Of a stretch of 64,000 nucleotides of DNA, positions 9,723-22,800 are shown piece by piece. A program made the translations under genes and the position numbers. The stretch spans positions 62,001-126,000 of the forward strand of contig JAWZYV010012274.1 of the NCBI GenBank assembly GCA_038373885.1, read 5' to 3'. Positions within the stretch are counted from its first letter, which is position 1. Each line of letters starts with the position of its first letter. The notes beneath the pieces are model-generated. The model ran no database searches. It worked only from the letters and a program-made list of their open reading frames with translations, and had not been told where the DNA came from. Source of the stretch: Cheiracanthium punctorium (taxonomy: Eukaryota; Arthropoda; Arachnida; Araneae; Cheiracanthiidae).

Positions 9723-12700
9723 GTAAGGAAATATTCATACAGTTTGTGTTTTCTTAATAGATTCAATCATAGTTAAACGTTAGTGTTGAATTTTTTTCAT
9801 TACTTGATTTTATTTTTGAATTTTTGTGATGGAAAGTGCCACTAAGCTCAAAAATACGACCTCGATAGACAACGATGATTTGTAAACATATACTTGGGCA
9901 TTGCATAGAAAAACGATATTGTAACTTAACGAGTTGGGCAAAATACATCGAAAATGTATTTTCTATACAAAATACAAAATACTTTGATTCAAAAACACTA
10001 AAATACAAAATACTTCTCGAATAATAAAAAAAAAAAAACGCAAATTACAAATTACTTGTATTTTCATAATACATACAAAATACGTGTAAACCTTTTAAAG
10101 GATTTTAATTGAGAAGTAGCTAAATTTTCCACCGAAGATCCTAGTTTATTTTAAATAAAAGCAATCTTAATAGTTGTGTTAAGGAAAAGGTGCTATTTTT
10201 ATGTAACCGTATCTTTCTAAATTTTACCTATATAGCAATAAGATCCGAAATAGACCATTTCAGAGAAATTGCATGAATACTCAAAACACAATGGAAAACT
10301 ATATAATTTCAACATGGGAGCAATGAATACTGGTTTGTTTTATAATCGTTTATGAAAACTTTCATTTCCAAAAGTCACAGTGCGTAAAACAAACCTCTAC
10401 AGATAATATTTATTATTTATTGATTTCAGTTAAACGTTTGAACATAAAAACTCAGCTAAATGACAACCTATTAAAAAAATTCAAGTTTTGACGTTAAGTG
10501 AGTTTTAAAATTTATCGTAGATTTAAATGTTTTGCATATTATTTAAGTTTTCAGCTTCCATAATTGACATTGCGCCTTAACTTTTTTATTTCCATTTGCA
10601 GACAAAATTTGGAAACATTTTCCATTAAGAATTGCATAAAAAGGTTTCAAAATCACCAATAATGGAAGTTTAATTCATCCCATCCCTGCGGGAAGCTGTC
10701 TCTCTAATGGTCTGGAGTTTGGGGTATTTTACTCCCTATGTAACGCGAATGTGCCTTTAAACCCCTTAAAAAGTCCTTCACCCCCGGCATCCTCCCCCTT
10801 AGGCAGATAGTCTCTCTAATGGTCTGGAGTTTGGGGTATTTTACTCCCTATGTAACGCGAATGTGCCTTTAAACCCCTTAAAAAGTCCTTCACCTCCGGC
10901 ATCCTCCCCCTTAGGCAGATAGTCGTCGTGTAGCTTTGTCTCTTAACCCCATAACCAATAACCCAATAATACTACTGCAATAAATAACCCAATAATACTA
11001 CTGCAACCAATAACCCAATATTACTACTGAAGAAATTACTGACAGTCTTATTTTTCTAGGACTTAGCAACACATTTCAAATTGTTTATAATTTACCTTAA
11101 AGAGTCCAATAAATACTATTTAAACATGTTTTTACTATTTTTGGCTTCATTTACAATGTAAATCTAAACACATTCTTAGACCAAACATAATGTTTTAAAC
11201 AGGAGTATGAAAAGCCTTTCTTTCCCTTTCCTGATTAGTTAAAGATTCCAAGAGATCCTAGCACTTCTTCAGTTACAATACCACCGCTAATTCTGGTGCA
11301 CCTCATAAATTACATCAACTTAGGGAGAAAAGTGAATATCAGCAATTTTATGATTTTCGTTTGCATTACGATTAATTTAATGCCAGAATACAAAATGTAT
11401 TTTTGTATTTTAAAAATAAAAAACATACATTGAAAATGTATTTTAAAATACATTCTCAGATACTTTATTTTTGCGAGTGAAAATACAAGATACAAATGTA
11501 TTTTGAAAATGTATTCCAAATACATGTATTTGCGATACTGCCAACTCTGGTAACTTACGTATGTAAATATGTGAGCAGTTTCACAATTATATGGGGGCAG
11601 GGAAAGAAATCAAAAATGATATTGCATGAATATAGGATTTAAATTCTTTAATTCCTTTAATTGAAAACATAGACACGCTTAAAATATCGAACCAAATTAG
11701 CTCCAACCGAGCTAAGTTTATTTATTTATGATTATTATCATCTTAATTTTTTCATTCATATTTTTTCATTCATATTCATTATTATTTATCATTATTATTT
11801 ATCATTATTCATTTTCATCAATCATATCATTCATATTATTTCATATCACACATAATGTTTCCGAATTATATATTAATTTGTTTTGTTTTGTGGTGTAATG
11901 CATCGCTACGCGAGGGCGATCTGCCAAGGATAGGGGGGTGCCTTGGAAAGAGGACATTCTAATGGGTTCTAACGCGTATTCACGTTATATCTGGAGAAAA
12001 CCATCCATAACTCCAGACCGTTAGATCGACAGCCGTGCGATGGGACCCGAATCCGGGACCTTCACATTTCGGCCGTCTACCATTTTCAGTGACATAACCA
12101 TTGTGCAATGGTGAGGCCCTACGAATTATAATATAAATCTATATTGCTATTTTTAAGCGTGTAGTTTTTAGACCGGTAATTCATTGGTGCCAAAACTGTG
12201 ACCAGTAAAATTGTTTTCACTAAAGCAAAACTTCATAATATTTATTAAAATAATGAAAATTGCAGGGTAATTGAATGAGTAAATTACAAATTGGTATACA
12301 GCTTTTGTGATATACTTGCGATTTTTTCACTATAGAACTACGAAGTTTCATTTCTAGAGTAAACAACTCCAGTACTCGATTGAGGAAATAAGAAAATGGT
12401 TATTTGTGTTGGGGGGAAACTCTAAATTACATCTCAAAAGTTTTATCAGCTTGAAATGAACAAAATCATAAATGGCAAAATGAAATTCTTCCACATGTTA
12501 TTTATGAACTAGAATACATTTTTAAAGAACAATGTTATATTGCCTTTAGTTTGTCCATAATCAGATCTGAGGATACTCGTGTACGTAATGTATTTAAAAG
12601 TATCGTGGTAGAATACAAATTCGTTTCATGTTTTGATATCTCGTTCGCAGGTATCGTTACTGTGTTAAAATTTCCTATGTTCTCCCCCTGCACTATTAAA

Positions 12701-15700
12701 GATAAATTTATCTTCTTCGATTAAAGTACAAAAAATCTCCACTTGAAAGAGAGGAAAAAATCTAAAGGTTAAATCAATCTCGTTCTCATTAATCAATTAC
12801 TTTTTGAAACTAGTAGCCAATCGGAAGTTAGATAAAATCAAAATTCTGCTGAGTGTATCGTGAATTTTGGAAGAAATTATCAAAAGCAATAATATTTTTT
12901 GTGATTTTTCTTTTGTAGGATTGTCATATTACTTTCTGACGGACAAAGCAATGATGGCCACAGTCCTATTCATATAGCAAATCAACTAAAATCGAAAGGA
13001 GTCATTATTTTTGCTGTCGGTGTTGTTGCTGTTAATGACGAAGAAATGAATAGCGTGGCAAGCTCTACAGATCATGTTTATAAACTGACAAAATTTGATT
13101 ATATCGTTCAAATTAATAAAGATATGGTTAAAGGTAAGTCTGCAAGTTATTAAGTGAATTTTGATGCTTACTTAGTATTCTAAGATTATTTATTTGTTAA
13201 TAATTTTATTTTGAAATCATTCTCATAATGGTTCATCCTCTCATAGAAAGTAATCTAGCGTGAAACAGTTTTCTATATCAGTTACATATATTAAGTATAC
13301 GTTTTTATAAAAATGGAATTGTGTAATATATAATGCTGAATTGACATTTATCTCTCGAGTTATGTGTTTTCTTAAAAGAAAAATCAGTCAGTTATTTACG
13401 CAACTAATGTTAGCAAATTTAGTTGACAATCGAATACTTTTTTGAGTGGCTCCACTAATAAAGAAAATTTTCAGGAGAATTATCATTTATACTGCCTCTT
13501 TGTAAGCATGTATAGATTTCTCTCTATAAAATTCGCAGAGGTTGCGGCATCTCTTCTGAAGCTCTGCCATTCAGCGCGACTTAGATATCGGACCCATGAA
13601 ATACCATGAATACTGGCTTTAAAATTTAACATTACCTAAAGTCTTGCTAATAATGAAATAGTGGCTAACTATCCAACTTTGATTATACCTTTCCGTCCAA
13701 CGACTAAAGACTCAAAGCTGTACTGATAAAATGCGCGCCTTCTAATATTGGATTGCACTAGCGTTACTACTACATCACAAACTTTACCATCTTTATTTCT
13801 TTATAGCCGGTTTAATTTTAAGACGTATAAGTTCTCTTTTGATCGATTCTAATCGGGACTTGATTGTCAGACCACTTGCTATCTGATTTGACTTGAGAAC
13901 CGCAGCCTGTCACGTACGTGCTAAACTATATGACCAACTTTTTCATCCGATATCTTGGGACTTGATACACAACAAAATATTCAGCACACTGGAGAATAAA
14001 GACCTAGTGCACTTGGAACTCCAAAACTATACATTAACCTGTTAGTTTTTAAAAGTTGTAAGATAGCTTATACGCGGTCATTAAAAAAGAAAAAAAAATA
14101 TATATAAAATATTGTGGGGGAGCTGTTTTTTGAATAATATAACTTAATTAAATATGTGAATTACTAAAAACAGTAAATTAAATTAACTGCATCATTAATT
14201 TTAACTATTTTTTAATTCACTATTATTACTTTGATGTAATCGATTAAGTTTTGATTGCATGCAATGTCATTTTGATCAGCAGTGCCTTAAGAACAATATA
14301 TTTATTTCGAAGCGAGCTTATCGCAATTCTAGAGGGTCTGGACTCCATCCTGTTGCTACCGCAGCTAAAGGAGATTTGGATATTTTCGGATAGTAGAAGT
14401 GCTATCTAGCATTTGGCCGATTGGCATAACGCTAGGGATACTACTGGAACAGACATTCTCAAGAAACTTAAACGACTTTCCCTTTCTCATCGGATTCCCT
14501 TTCCGTCCCATTTCGACGTTGTTGGAATTGAAATTGCGGACAGTTTGGCTAGAGCTGGTGCTGGCGGGGTGACAACGCCTGCCGCTCCTCTTACATGTAT
14601 GGAGCTATTTTCTAAATACAAGGCAATGAATAAGGCCATTTGGATGGTCCCGCCAGTGCAAGGGCAAATTAAAGGGGGCGAGAAAAAAGAAATGAATGTA
14701 AAAGACCCTATTTTACTTCCATTAAATGGATGTATATGTCAATCTTCTAACTAACCGCCCCCCCTCCGACAAACTTGCATTAATCCGCCACTGCGCCAGT
14801 GCACCCGTGGTATCAGAGTTAGTGCCCTGGCAGCTCCTTGGTTCGGGGCAGCAGCAGACGAGATCAAACTGCTCTTACCCGTTTCATTAGTGGCCATCTG
14901 TTATCAATGACTTTTGTTGCTGGCAATAAGCAATTCGAAGTCTGCACTAGGTGCTCTTCTGCATAGGCCTCCCCTGGCCACATTTTATCTTGTCTGGGAC
15001 TTACCAGGCAAGACCTGGCTCAAGACCCCCAATTGGTACTGGACCTCTTCAGGGTGAATGGGCTCATGGACCTGATCTAGCTCTGCTGGTCGTGGGGATG
15101 AGAAACAACAACATATTTTTTCTATCTACCACCGTTAACAAAATCCCTAATGATAAAATAACTTGGTTTTTTTTCTTTTAATTGGTACTGCACCTCTTGC
15201 CAACCGAGTCCCACCCCTCTTTTTCAACCACTTGGGAAGACACTCTTTGACCAAGAATGCGTTCGATAATATGATACGTGTATTCTATTTCTAAGGATAT
15301 GTGTGCATTATTTAGCATTTACAAAGGGATTGTAAGTAAGTCCTGGGGTCTAATAAGGTGGTTCAAAAAGTTCCTTTTTGGTTGCCTCTCTGATGCATAA
15401 TTACAAAGCAGAAAGTTTAATATATTTAAAAAGTTTGAGCGTCCCTTGAAATTAAACTGAGGGGCACGCATAAGCTCAAGCAAGAAAGTAGTGGGACCCC
15501 GTCTCTCCTCGACTACACCACTATGTTCATTATAAAACATACTTAAGTAGGTATTATCTGAGAGTTCACCATATGCGGCGCTATGTTAACTGTGCGGCGT
15601 TGGCTTTCCTTGCTTTTAGAACGAAGTGTGAGTTTGAGAAGGGACAAGTTGTGCGACTGGATCGAAGGTCTCTTGAGGATTGTTATAAGAACTTATATAT

Positions 15701-16833
15701 ATATATTTCAGAAAGATAACTTGTAAAGTTTTCACTTTTTTTTTTTGAATAGATGAACTTAAAATAATTTTTCACTTGGTTTTTCACGAATGATATGAAA
15801 ACTTTTAGTTACACTGTAAAGTATTACGAGCTTCAAATATTACTTTGCTCAGGATCGAACCTGATACATTTCGTAGGTAGGCCAACAGTTTAATCCCCAC
15901 ACCGATTCACAGTTAGCACGCAGATATAAAAGAGGAAAGCAATTACAGGAAGCATTACGCATTGATAAGGATGATGCATTTCTATTTTTAGATAGAATAA
16001 CTTTTTTTTTTTTTTGAAACGGAAGCTATTTTTCTATAGTATACTATTTTTCAACGATGAAAAATTTTTCTGTAGCATTAGATTTTGGAAATTTTACGAT
16101 AGTTTTGCGAATAAGATAGTATATGTTAATATTTTATTTCAAATGTTAAAGAACTCTCGATAATTTTACCGGTAAATTGGAACAGAAGTATTTTTTTTAA
16201 TATTTTATTTCTACTTTTAAGTATGGTAAGATATTTTTTCGAGAAAATAATTCATTAGAACACAGAAGTCCAGTTATTACTCTTTGATACCAATTGTAAA
16301 AATTTTCCCTCATTGTTAAGGCTCTTGAAGTAATTTTCAAGGAGTAAGTTACAGCATATAAATATCTAGTTTTTAATATTAAACCTTCACAAGCATGTAT
16401 GTATTTTTCTTTGCATACTTTTACGAATATGACAATATACACGTATAGTTTTTAGCATTTTATTTGCACTGGTAACTTAGTGTAGTTTTCAAGGTCGTTT
16501 TAATGCTGAACTTTTTTTTATTGCATTGCATTACATTGGAACATGCAGCTCTCTCGAGACGCTTAGCCTTCAAAAGGTTAAGGAATAACCATTAGATCTT
16601 TTATGCAGATCATAAAATCTTGCATTATTGAAGATAAAAATAAAAGTTTGATTTTAATTAATACACACTTTATATCGAGTTTACAATGACATTTCCTTCT
16701 ATTTTTACTTTCCGAACATGTACCATGTAAGGAAAGTATTGTAATCATGAAAAAATTCGAATTCGAGATTTTGGTGTATTTACACGTTTGAGGTCTTCTG
16801 AATTCATTTATGCTATTTTTACGAGATGTATGT

Positions 16834-16886
<53 letters not shown>

Positions 16887-19800
16887 TTTGTGTGTATGTG
16901 AGTGAACACGATAGCTCCTGAACAGGGCATGCGATTGAGCTCAAATTGTGTATATATGTTATAAACCACCGTCGCAAGACCGGTATTGATTTTGGTGTGT
17001 ATAGGACTTACAGTTTTTCTACAGGGCTACGACAAAGATTTCTTTTACATTATGGCCTATGGAGGAAAATTCTGGAAAGTGCGCTAGCGTTTAAACGGTA
17101 CATTCGATTGAGCTCAAATTGGGTATACATGTTATAAACCACCATCGCAAGACCTGTATTGATTTTGATGTGTATAGGACTTACAGTTTTTTTACAGGGA
17201 TAAAATAAAGATTTCTTTTACATTATGGCCTATGGGGAGAAATTCTTGAAAGTGCGCTAGTGTTTAAACGGTACATTCGATTGAGCTCAAATTGGGTATA
17301 CATGTTATAAACCACCGTCGCAAGACCTGTATTGATTTTGATGTGTATAGGACTTACAGTTTTTCTACAGGGATAAAATAAAGATTTCTTTTACATTATG
17401 GCCTATGGGGAGAAATTCTTGAAAGTGCGCTAGTGTTTAAACGGTACATTCGATTGAGCTCAAATTGAGTATACATGTTATAAACCACCATTGTAAGACC
17501 GGTATTGATTTTGATGTTTATAGGACTTATAGTTTTTTTACAGGGCAACGACAAAGATTTATTTTACATTATGGCCTATGGGGAGAAATTCTTGAAAGTG
17601 CGCTAGCGTTTAAACGGTACATTCGATCGAGCTTCAATTTGGTATATATGTTTGAATTATTCATCGATTAAAATTTATTTAAATGCTTGATAATGATCTT
17701 AATCGTAAGTGTTCGGAAAGTCGAGTGGAGTCACTCCAGATTTTTTTCTGTTAGTATGGCCTCCTTGCAGGCTGCAGTAGACCCCTCGTGGTCAATATAG
17801 ACACTTGGGAATCACTGCATTAAAGTCCGGGAGAGTGGGCTGCGCTGCTGCACAATTAAAATAACGTCGTATAGGATGAGCTTTCAGAAATACTTACGTA
17901 ATGCTTGCTTTCACAGGTATTTGATTGCAACCAGTGGCGTAGAGGACGTCCGCAGACCCCTAGGCGCGGGTGGGCCCCGAAGAGTAAGGGGTGCATTCAA
18001 TTTATCTGTTGAAATTCGTGTCCGTCCGCTAGAAGGACGTGGGGCCAAAACAGCCTATTTACTGGGAGGACACACGTACGGACTATGTGTATGCTACGTC
18101 GCTGATTGCAGCGAAGCTTGAAACACACTACAAAAACGGACCTTCTTGATCTTTGAACGAAGAAAAAAAAATCTCATATTTGTCCAACTTTAAATAGTAA
18201 TTTCGATAAATGCTATTTTTTATATGAATTAGGGACGGACGCGAGACGGCAAATTAGTATCTCGCGTCTCGCAAAACAGCCTAAAAGCTTTGTCTCGTCC
18301 CGCAAAATCCCTATATCGTTATGCAGGGGCGGATTAAAGGGGGGGCGGAGGGGAGACCGCCCCCCCCCGAGAAAAAGAAATGAATGTAAAAGATCCTATT
18401 TTACTTCCGTAAAATGGATGCATATGTCAATCTTCTAACTAGCCGCCTCCACCGACAAACTAACCGCCCCCCCCGACAAACTTGCAGTAATCCGCCACTG
18501 TCGTTATGTTAACCCTTTAACGCGCGGTGTTCTCGTCGTGATGTCACCAAACTCTGACGTTTTGACTGTTGCCAGTCACGAAGAATAGATTGGATTTCTA
18601 TAAAAATAGTTGCGAGTGACATAGCTCCACGAGAATCCTTTACTTTTGAGCACGTTCATTTCCCGTAAAAAAAATGGTCACGATTCTTTTTAACAGCACT
18701 GACATCTGCCGAAAAATGGAAGAACGCGAGAACAGCTGGAGAGATTGCCCAATGCTGAAAAAAGGGCAGCCGTGGCCATCGCTCGACTTAACGACCAGCA
18801 AGAGGGCGGACGATCGAAACGTTCATCGCGTGCCACCAATCTAGAGACACTTTTTTGACGACAGCTGGCCGTGCCGCACAGCCAGCTGTCGTCAAAAAAG
18901 GGTGTCTAGATCGGTGGCACGCGATGAACGTTTCGATCGTCCGCCCTCTTGCTGGTCGTTAAGTCGAGCGATGGCAACGGCTGCCCTTTTTTCAGCATTG
19001 GGAAAGGGTTGCGCCTCAAAGGGTTAAAAATGTTTGTCTCGTCTTGAAAAAAAAAAGTTATAAATCTCTGTCTCGTCCCGCAAAAAGTCGTCTCGCATCC
19101 ATCCCCAATATGAATAACTGTCTTTTATCTGAGAACTCTTTTATATCGAATGAAGTAACACAAATTTGAGTCTACAATATCCATTCATAACACATTTATT
19201 TCCACCAGATGCAAACAACTTTTCGCCAGATTTAGCAAAAGACCAATCGAGCTGTGTTACCCCATGTGACGAGAATGCCAAGTGTTATTGTGGAGACAGA
19301 TCAGGCGATCATCTTTGCTTGTGTAACGCAGGATATTTTGGAATCGGAGGTTACGCTGGACAATGCCACAGTAAGTCTTCAATACGTTTCGTAATAGTTT
19401 ATGCAATTAAGTTATTATTACTTTTTACTTTGATTTTAAAATGATCTGACATCAGTATATTTTATTATACGCACTTCAGGAAAGGTACCGTAAAATATTA
19501 TGCCATGCGCTTTCTTTATCCAGGTCTCCCATTAAGAAAAACTGCACTTTTCACAAAAATCTTAAATTCACAGCCAGCTGTCTGAGGTAACAGATATTAT
19601 CAGATAGGTCTAATATTTTATACTCAGTTGTATATGTACACAACGTTTTAGCATCCTGTTTATTGGGTCCACTGAGTTTAGTGCTTTTGGAGAAAAATAA
19701 TGAGAAAACATTTTTCTTCGAAAATCTTGAATTTTCAAACAGCCATTGGAGGCAATAGATACTATCGGATCGTGCTAATACTGGACACTTTTCTTAGTGA

Positions 19801-22800
19801 TATATGTACACAATTTTTCTGCATCCAGCTGTTTCAGCTTCAGTATATTGAGTTACTCCACCCTATATGTACAGCCTGTTATAAATGTACACGGAATAAA
19901 AAGTAACTGCATGCTATTAGAAAACTTTTGTAACTGTTAAGTGCAATGCTAATGTCAATAATAAAAACATGCTCCTCAGTTTGAAACGCCATGTGTGTGT
20001 ATACACTCAGGGCAGACAACGCATTGACAGCACAATGCGTGTATATATTCGCGGCCGTTTATTTAGCTGTATAGTACATGGTTTTTTTTTTTTCAGGATG
20101 TCCGAAAGGTACTTACAGTAGTACCAATGGTAATACAAATTGTACTGCTTGTCCTGATCACTCCACTACAAAAGATGAAGGCAGCACAAGTTCTAAGGAC
20201 TGCGTGTGTGATCCTGGCTATGAGACAAATGGCACCCTCTGTGCACGTAAATATATATAATTTTATGCTGATATTTTTAGTTAGTTAATGACAAATACTA
20301 ATTTCTAACATCCCCTACCAGTTTAAGAAACATGGGCACCCATAAAGGGGCCAAGGTAGGGCACTTGCCCCCCCCCCCCAGTGTTTTAGATTAATGTCTC
20401 ATGATGTTAAAAAGTAGCAAAACCAGAACTAAATTCGTTAAAAGTTTGAAATTTGCCCCCCCCTAGAAAAAATTTTGAGTTCCCCCCCCCCCCTTAGAAA
20501 AATTCCTATGGGCGCCCATGTATAAGAAATATAACTTTAGTAATAAATATGTACACCCTGTTAAACATACTAAACAGAGAGGAAGCAATACTTCATTATT
20601 TTAATATGAAAAAGAGGTAGGTTCAAAGTATCAGAAGATTTAAGAAATTACTTTATTTCTAGTTCAACATGCAATTTGAGAGAGATCTGCTTACAGAGAG
20701 GTGTTGCGGGGTTACGGCGAATCAGCTTCGAACCCTTCGTGGGGGTCTTTCTAAGGGGTCCTAACCCGTATTTACGCTAAGTTTCAGAGGAAGGAACGGA
20801 AAACTTCAAGCATTAGGCCGACGGACGCGACCTAGGTTTGAACCATGCACCTTCCGTCTCCCAGTTCAGAGCGTTATACTCACGGCCACTGGTGGGGGCT
20901 GATTACAGAGAGGAGTGAATATGGTGCACGGATTTTCTGGTATCCTACGCTTACTCCATATTCTTGTTATGTGTATACTAGCTGAAGTACCCGTCGTTGA
21001 CGGGTTAGTACGTAAAGGCTAATTTCCGAAAAGCTTGAATTTTCCTCAGCATTGTTGGCGCACAAAGAATGGTATTAGTATATTAGCAGTAGTATAGAAA
21101 GTAAAATTATATCTTTTGCATATTTTTAAAAGATTCAAGAATAAAGAGTAACAAAGTGATGCGAACTATTGACAATAGAGAATTTCTTTTTATTTTAAAA
21201 ATTAAAGTTTGGTTGAATGGGCTTTTCAAGTTAAGAGGTCGTTCTTAACCTGTATCTAAATTTGCTTGATTCATTGTAAATATTTTAATACTGTGCCTCA
21301 AAAAACTTTTGCACAGTTTTCTCCAAAAAAAACTGTTTAAAAAGGGTTTTAAAATTTATTCAAAATTTTCAAAAAATTTCGACATTTGTTGTTTCCGTTG
21401 TTGCTCTGATCATTATGCTAAACTTCACGGTAGTCTCTTAATCCATTTTTTAGGGATGCGAGAGCAAACATTTATACGATTTTCTAAAAATCCCCAAATC
21501 TATGAAATATTTAAAACAGTTTTGGCATTTAAAGTTTAAATTAACTTGCATCTAACATAATTTAAAATTTCATTCAGTTCCATTGTCATTTCCCAGTAAT
21601 GGAACAAACATGTACTGAGTTTTCACAAAATCTATAAAAAATTTTAAAGCACTTTGACGCCTATAGTTTAAGTGACCACCTTTGACGATACTAAATTCAT
21701 TCGCTTCAGTGGTTTATATGTAATCGAAAATTATTTTCACATTTTGAATAATGTTTAGCAAAGTCTCAAAATCTAATCAAACTTTTTTAAAAATTCGACA
21801 CCTATAGTTTAAGTTGAGTGACCATCTATCATGTCACCAAATTTCATTTCATACGTTTTAGTCTTTAATACGTGATGCGCAACAAATGTTTACACATTTT
21901 TAAACGATTTTCACAAAACCTCAGAATCTAATTAAACTTTTTTTTTTAATTTTGACTCCTACAATTAAATTGAGTGATCATTTATCATGCACTTAATTTC
22001 CTTTCATTCGCTGCTTTAGTCGTTATCATGTGATGCGCGAACGAATATTTACGCATTTTGAATTAATTTTTGCAAAATCTCAAAATCCAATTTAAAATTT
22101 GTGAAAAATTCGACGCCTACAGTTCAAGTTGAGTGACCACGTATCATGTCACCAAATTTCCTTTCATTTCCTGTAGTCTTCATTTCGTGATGCTGGAACA
22201 AAAATTTACGCATTTTGAAACGATTTCCGCAAAATTTCAAAATCTAAACAAAATCTTGCACCTATAGTTTAAGTTGAGCAACCACCTATCATGCCACCAA
22301 ATTTCATATCATTCGATTTAGTCCGTATTACGTGATACTCAAACAAATATGTACGCATTTTGAAAGAATTTTCGCAAAATCTGAAAATCTAATTAAAATA
22401 TCTTAAAAATTCGGCCTCTATAGTTTAAGTTGAGTGACCGCCTATTATGTCACCAAATTTCACTTCATTCGCTTTTGTCGTTATTACGTGATGCGCTTAC
22501 AAAGATTCACACAGGTTGAGACGATTTTCGCAAAATCTCAAAATCTATGCTTAAAATAAACAAAAAAAAAACCTTTATTGAGATTGTATTAATGCAGACC
22601 CAAATTGAGAGCACTGGGACCCCTGGAGCTGGAAAAAACGTGGGGCAACATTAAAAAAGAAAAAAAAATAGGTTTAGTTATTGCGAACTAGAACGAATGT
22701 ATTGAGTACTGAATATAACTTTTTAAAAGAAATTTCTCGATTTTGTTGTAAGATATATTTAATAAAAAATATTTTTTTTATTTATAATCTGTATGATGGG

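Larger units (their letters stand above)
9723..12918 (+). other. Intron 1 (phase 2)
   Basis: Runs from GTAAGG to TTTTGTAG. It holds a 112-bp tandem duplication (10698-10921), a short 28-30-bp repeat near 10950-11030 and a minus-strand SINE (about 11889-12122). ATACAAAATA-type low-complexity stretches lie near 9940-10085 and 11390-11530. The rest shows no coding signal. Confidence 0.8.
13134..19208 (+). other. Intron 2 (phase 1), about 6.1 kb and full of mobile DNA
   Basis: Runs from GTAAGT to CCACCAG. It contains a non-LTR RNase H relic interrupted by a MITE (14290-15090), a TIR element with internal 174-bp tandem repeats (16707-17721), a hAT-like MITE (17932-18104), and two abutting elements (18324-18500 and 18513-19023). 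I see nothing recognisable in 13140-14280 and 15100-16700 apart from homopolymer runs. Confidence 0.8.

Noticed and set aside
16827..16890. Possible Z-DNA-forming regulatory tract
   Set aside because: The (TG)n run is a fixed part of a repeated element, so a specific role at this locus has no support.
16946..17671. Several similar small open frames in a row
   Set aside because: They are the same 174-bp non-coding unit read repeatedly, not a gene family.
21650..22560. CRISPR-like array
   Set aside because: Unit length of about 155 bp with no spacer structure, in a eukaryotic intron; it is an ordinary tandem repeat.
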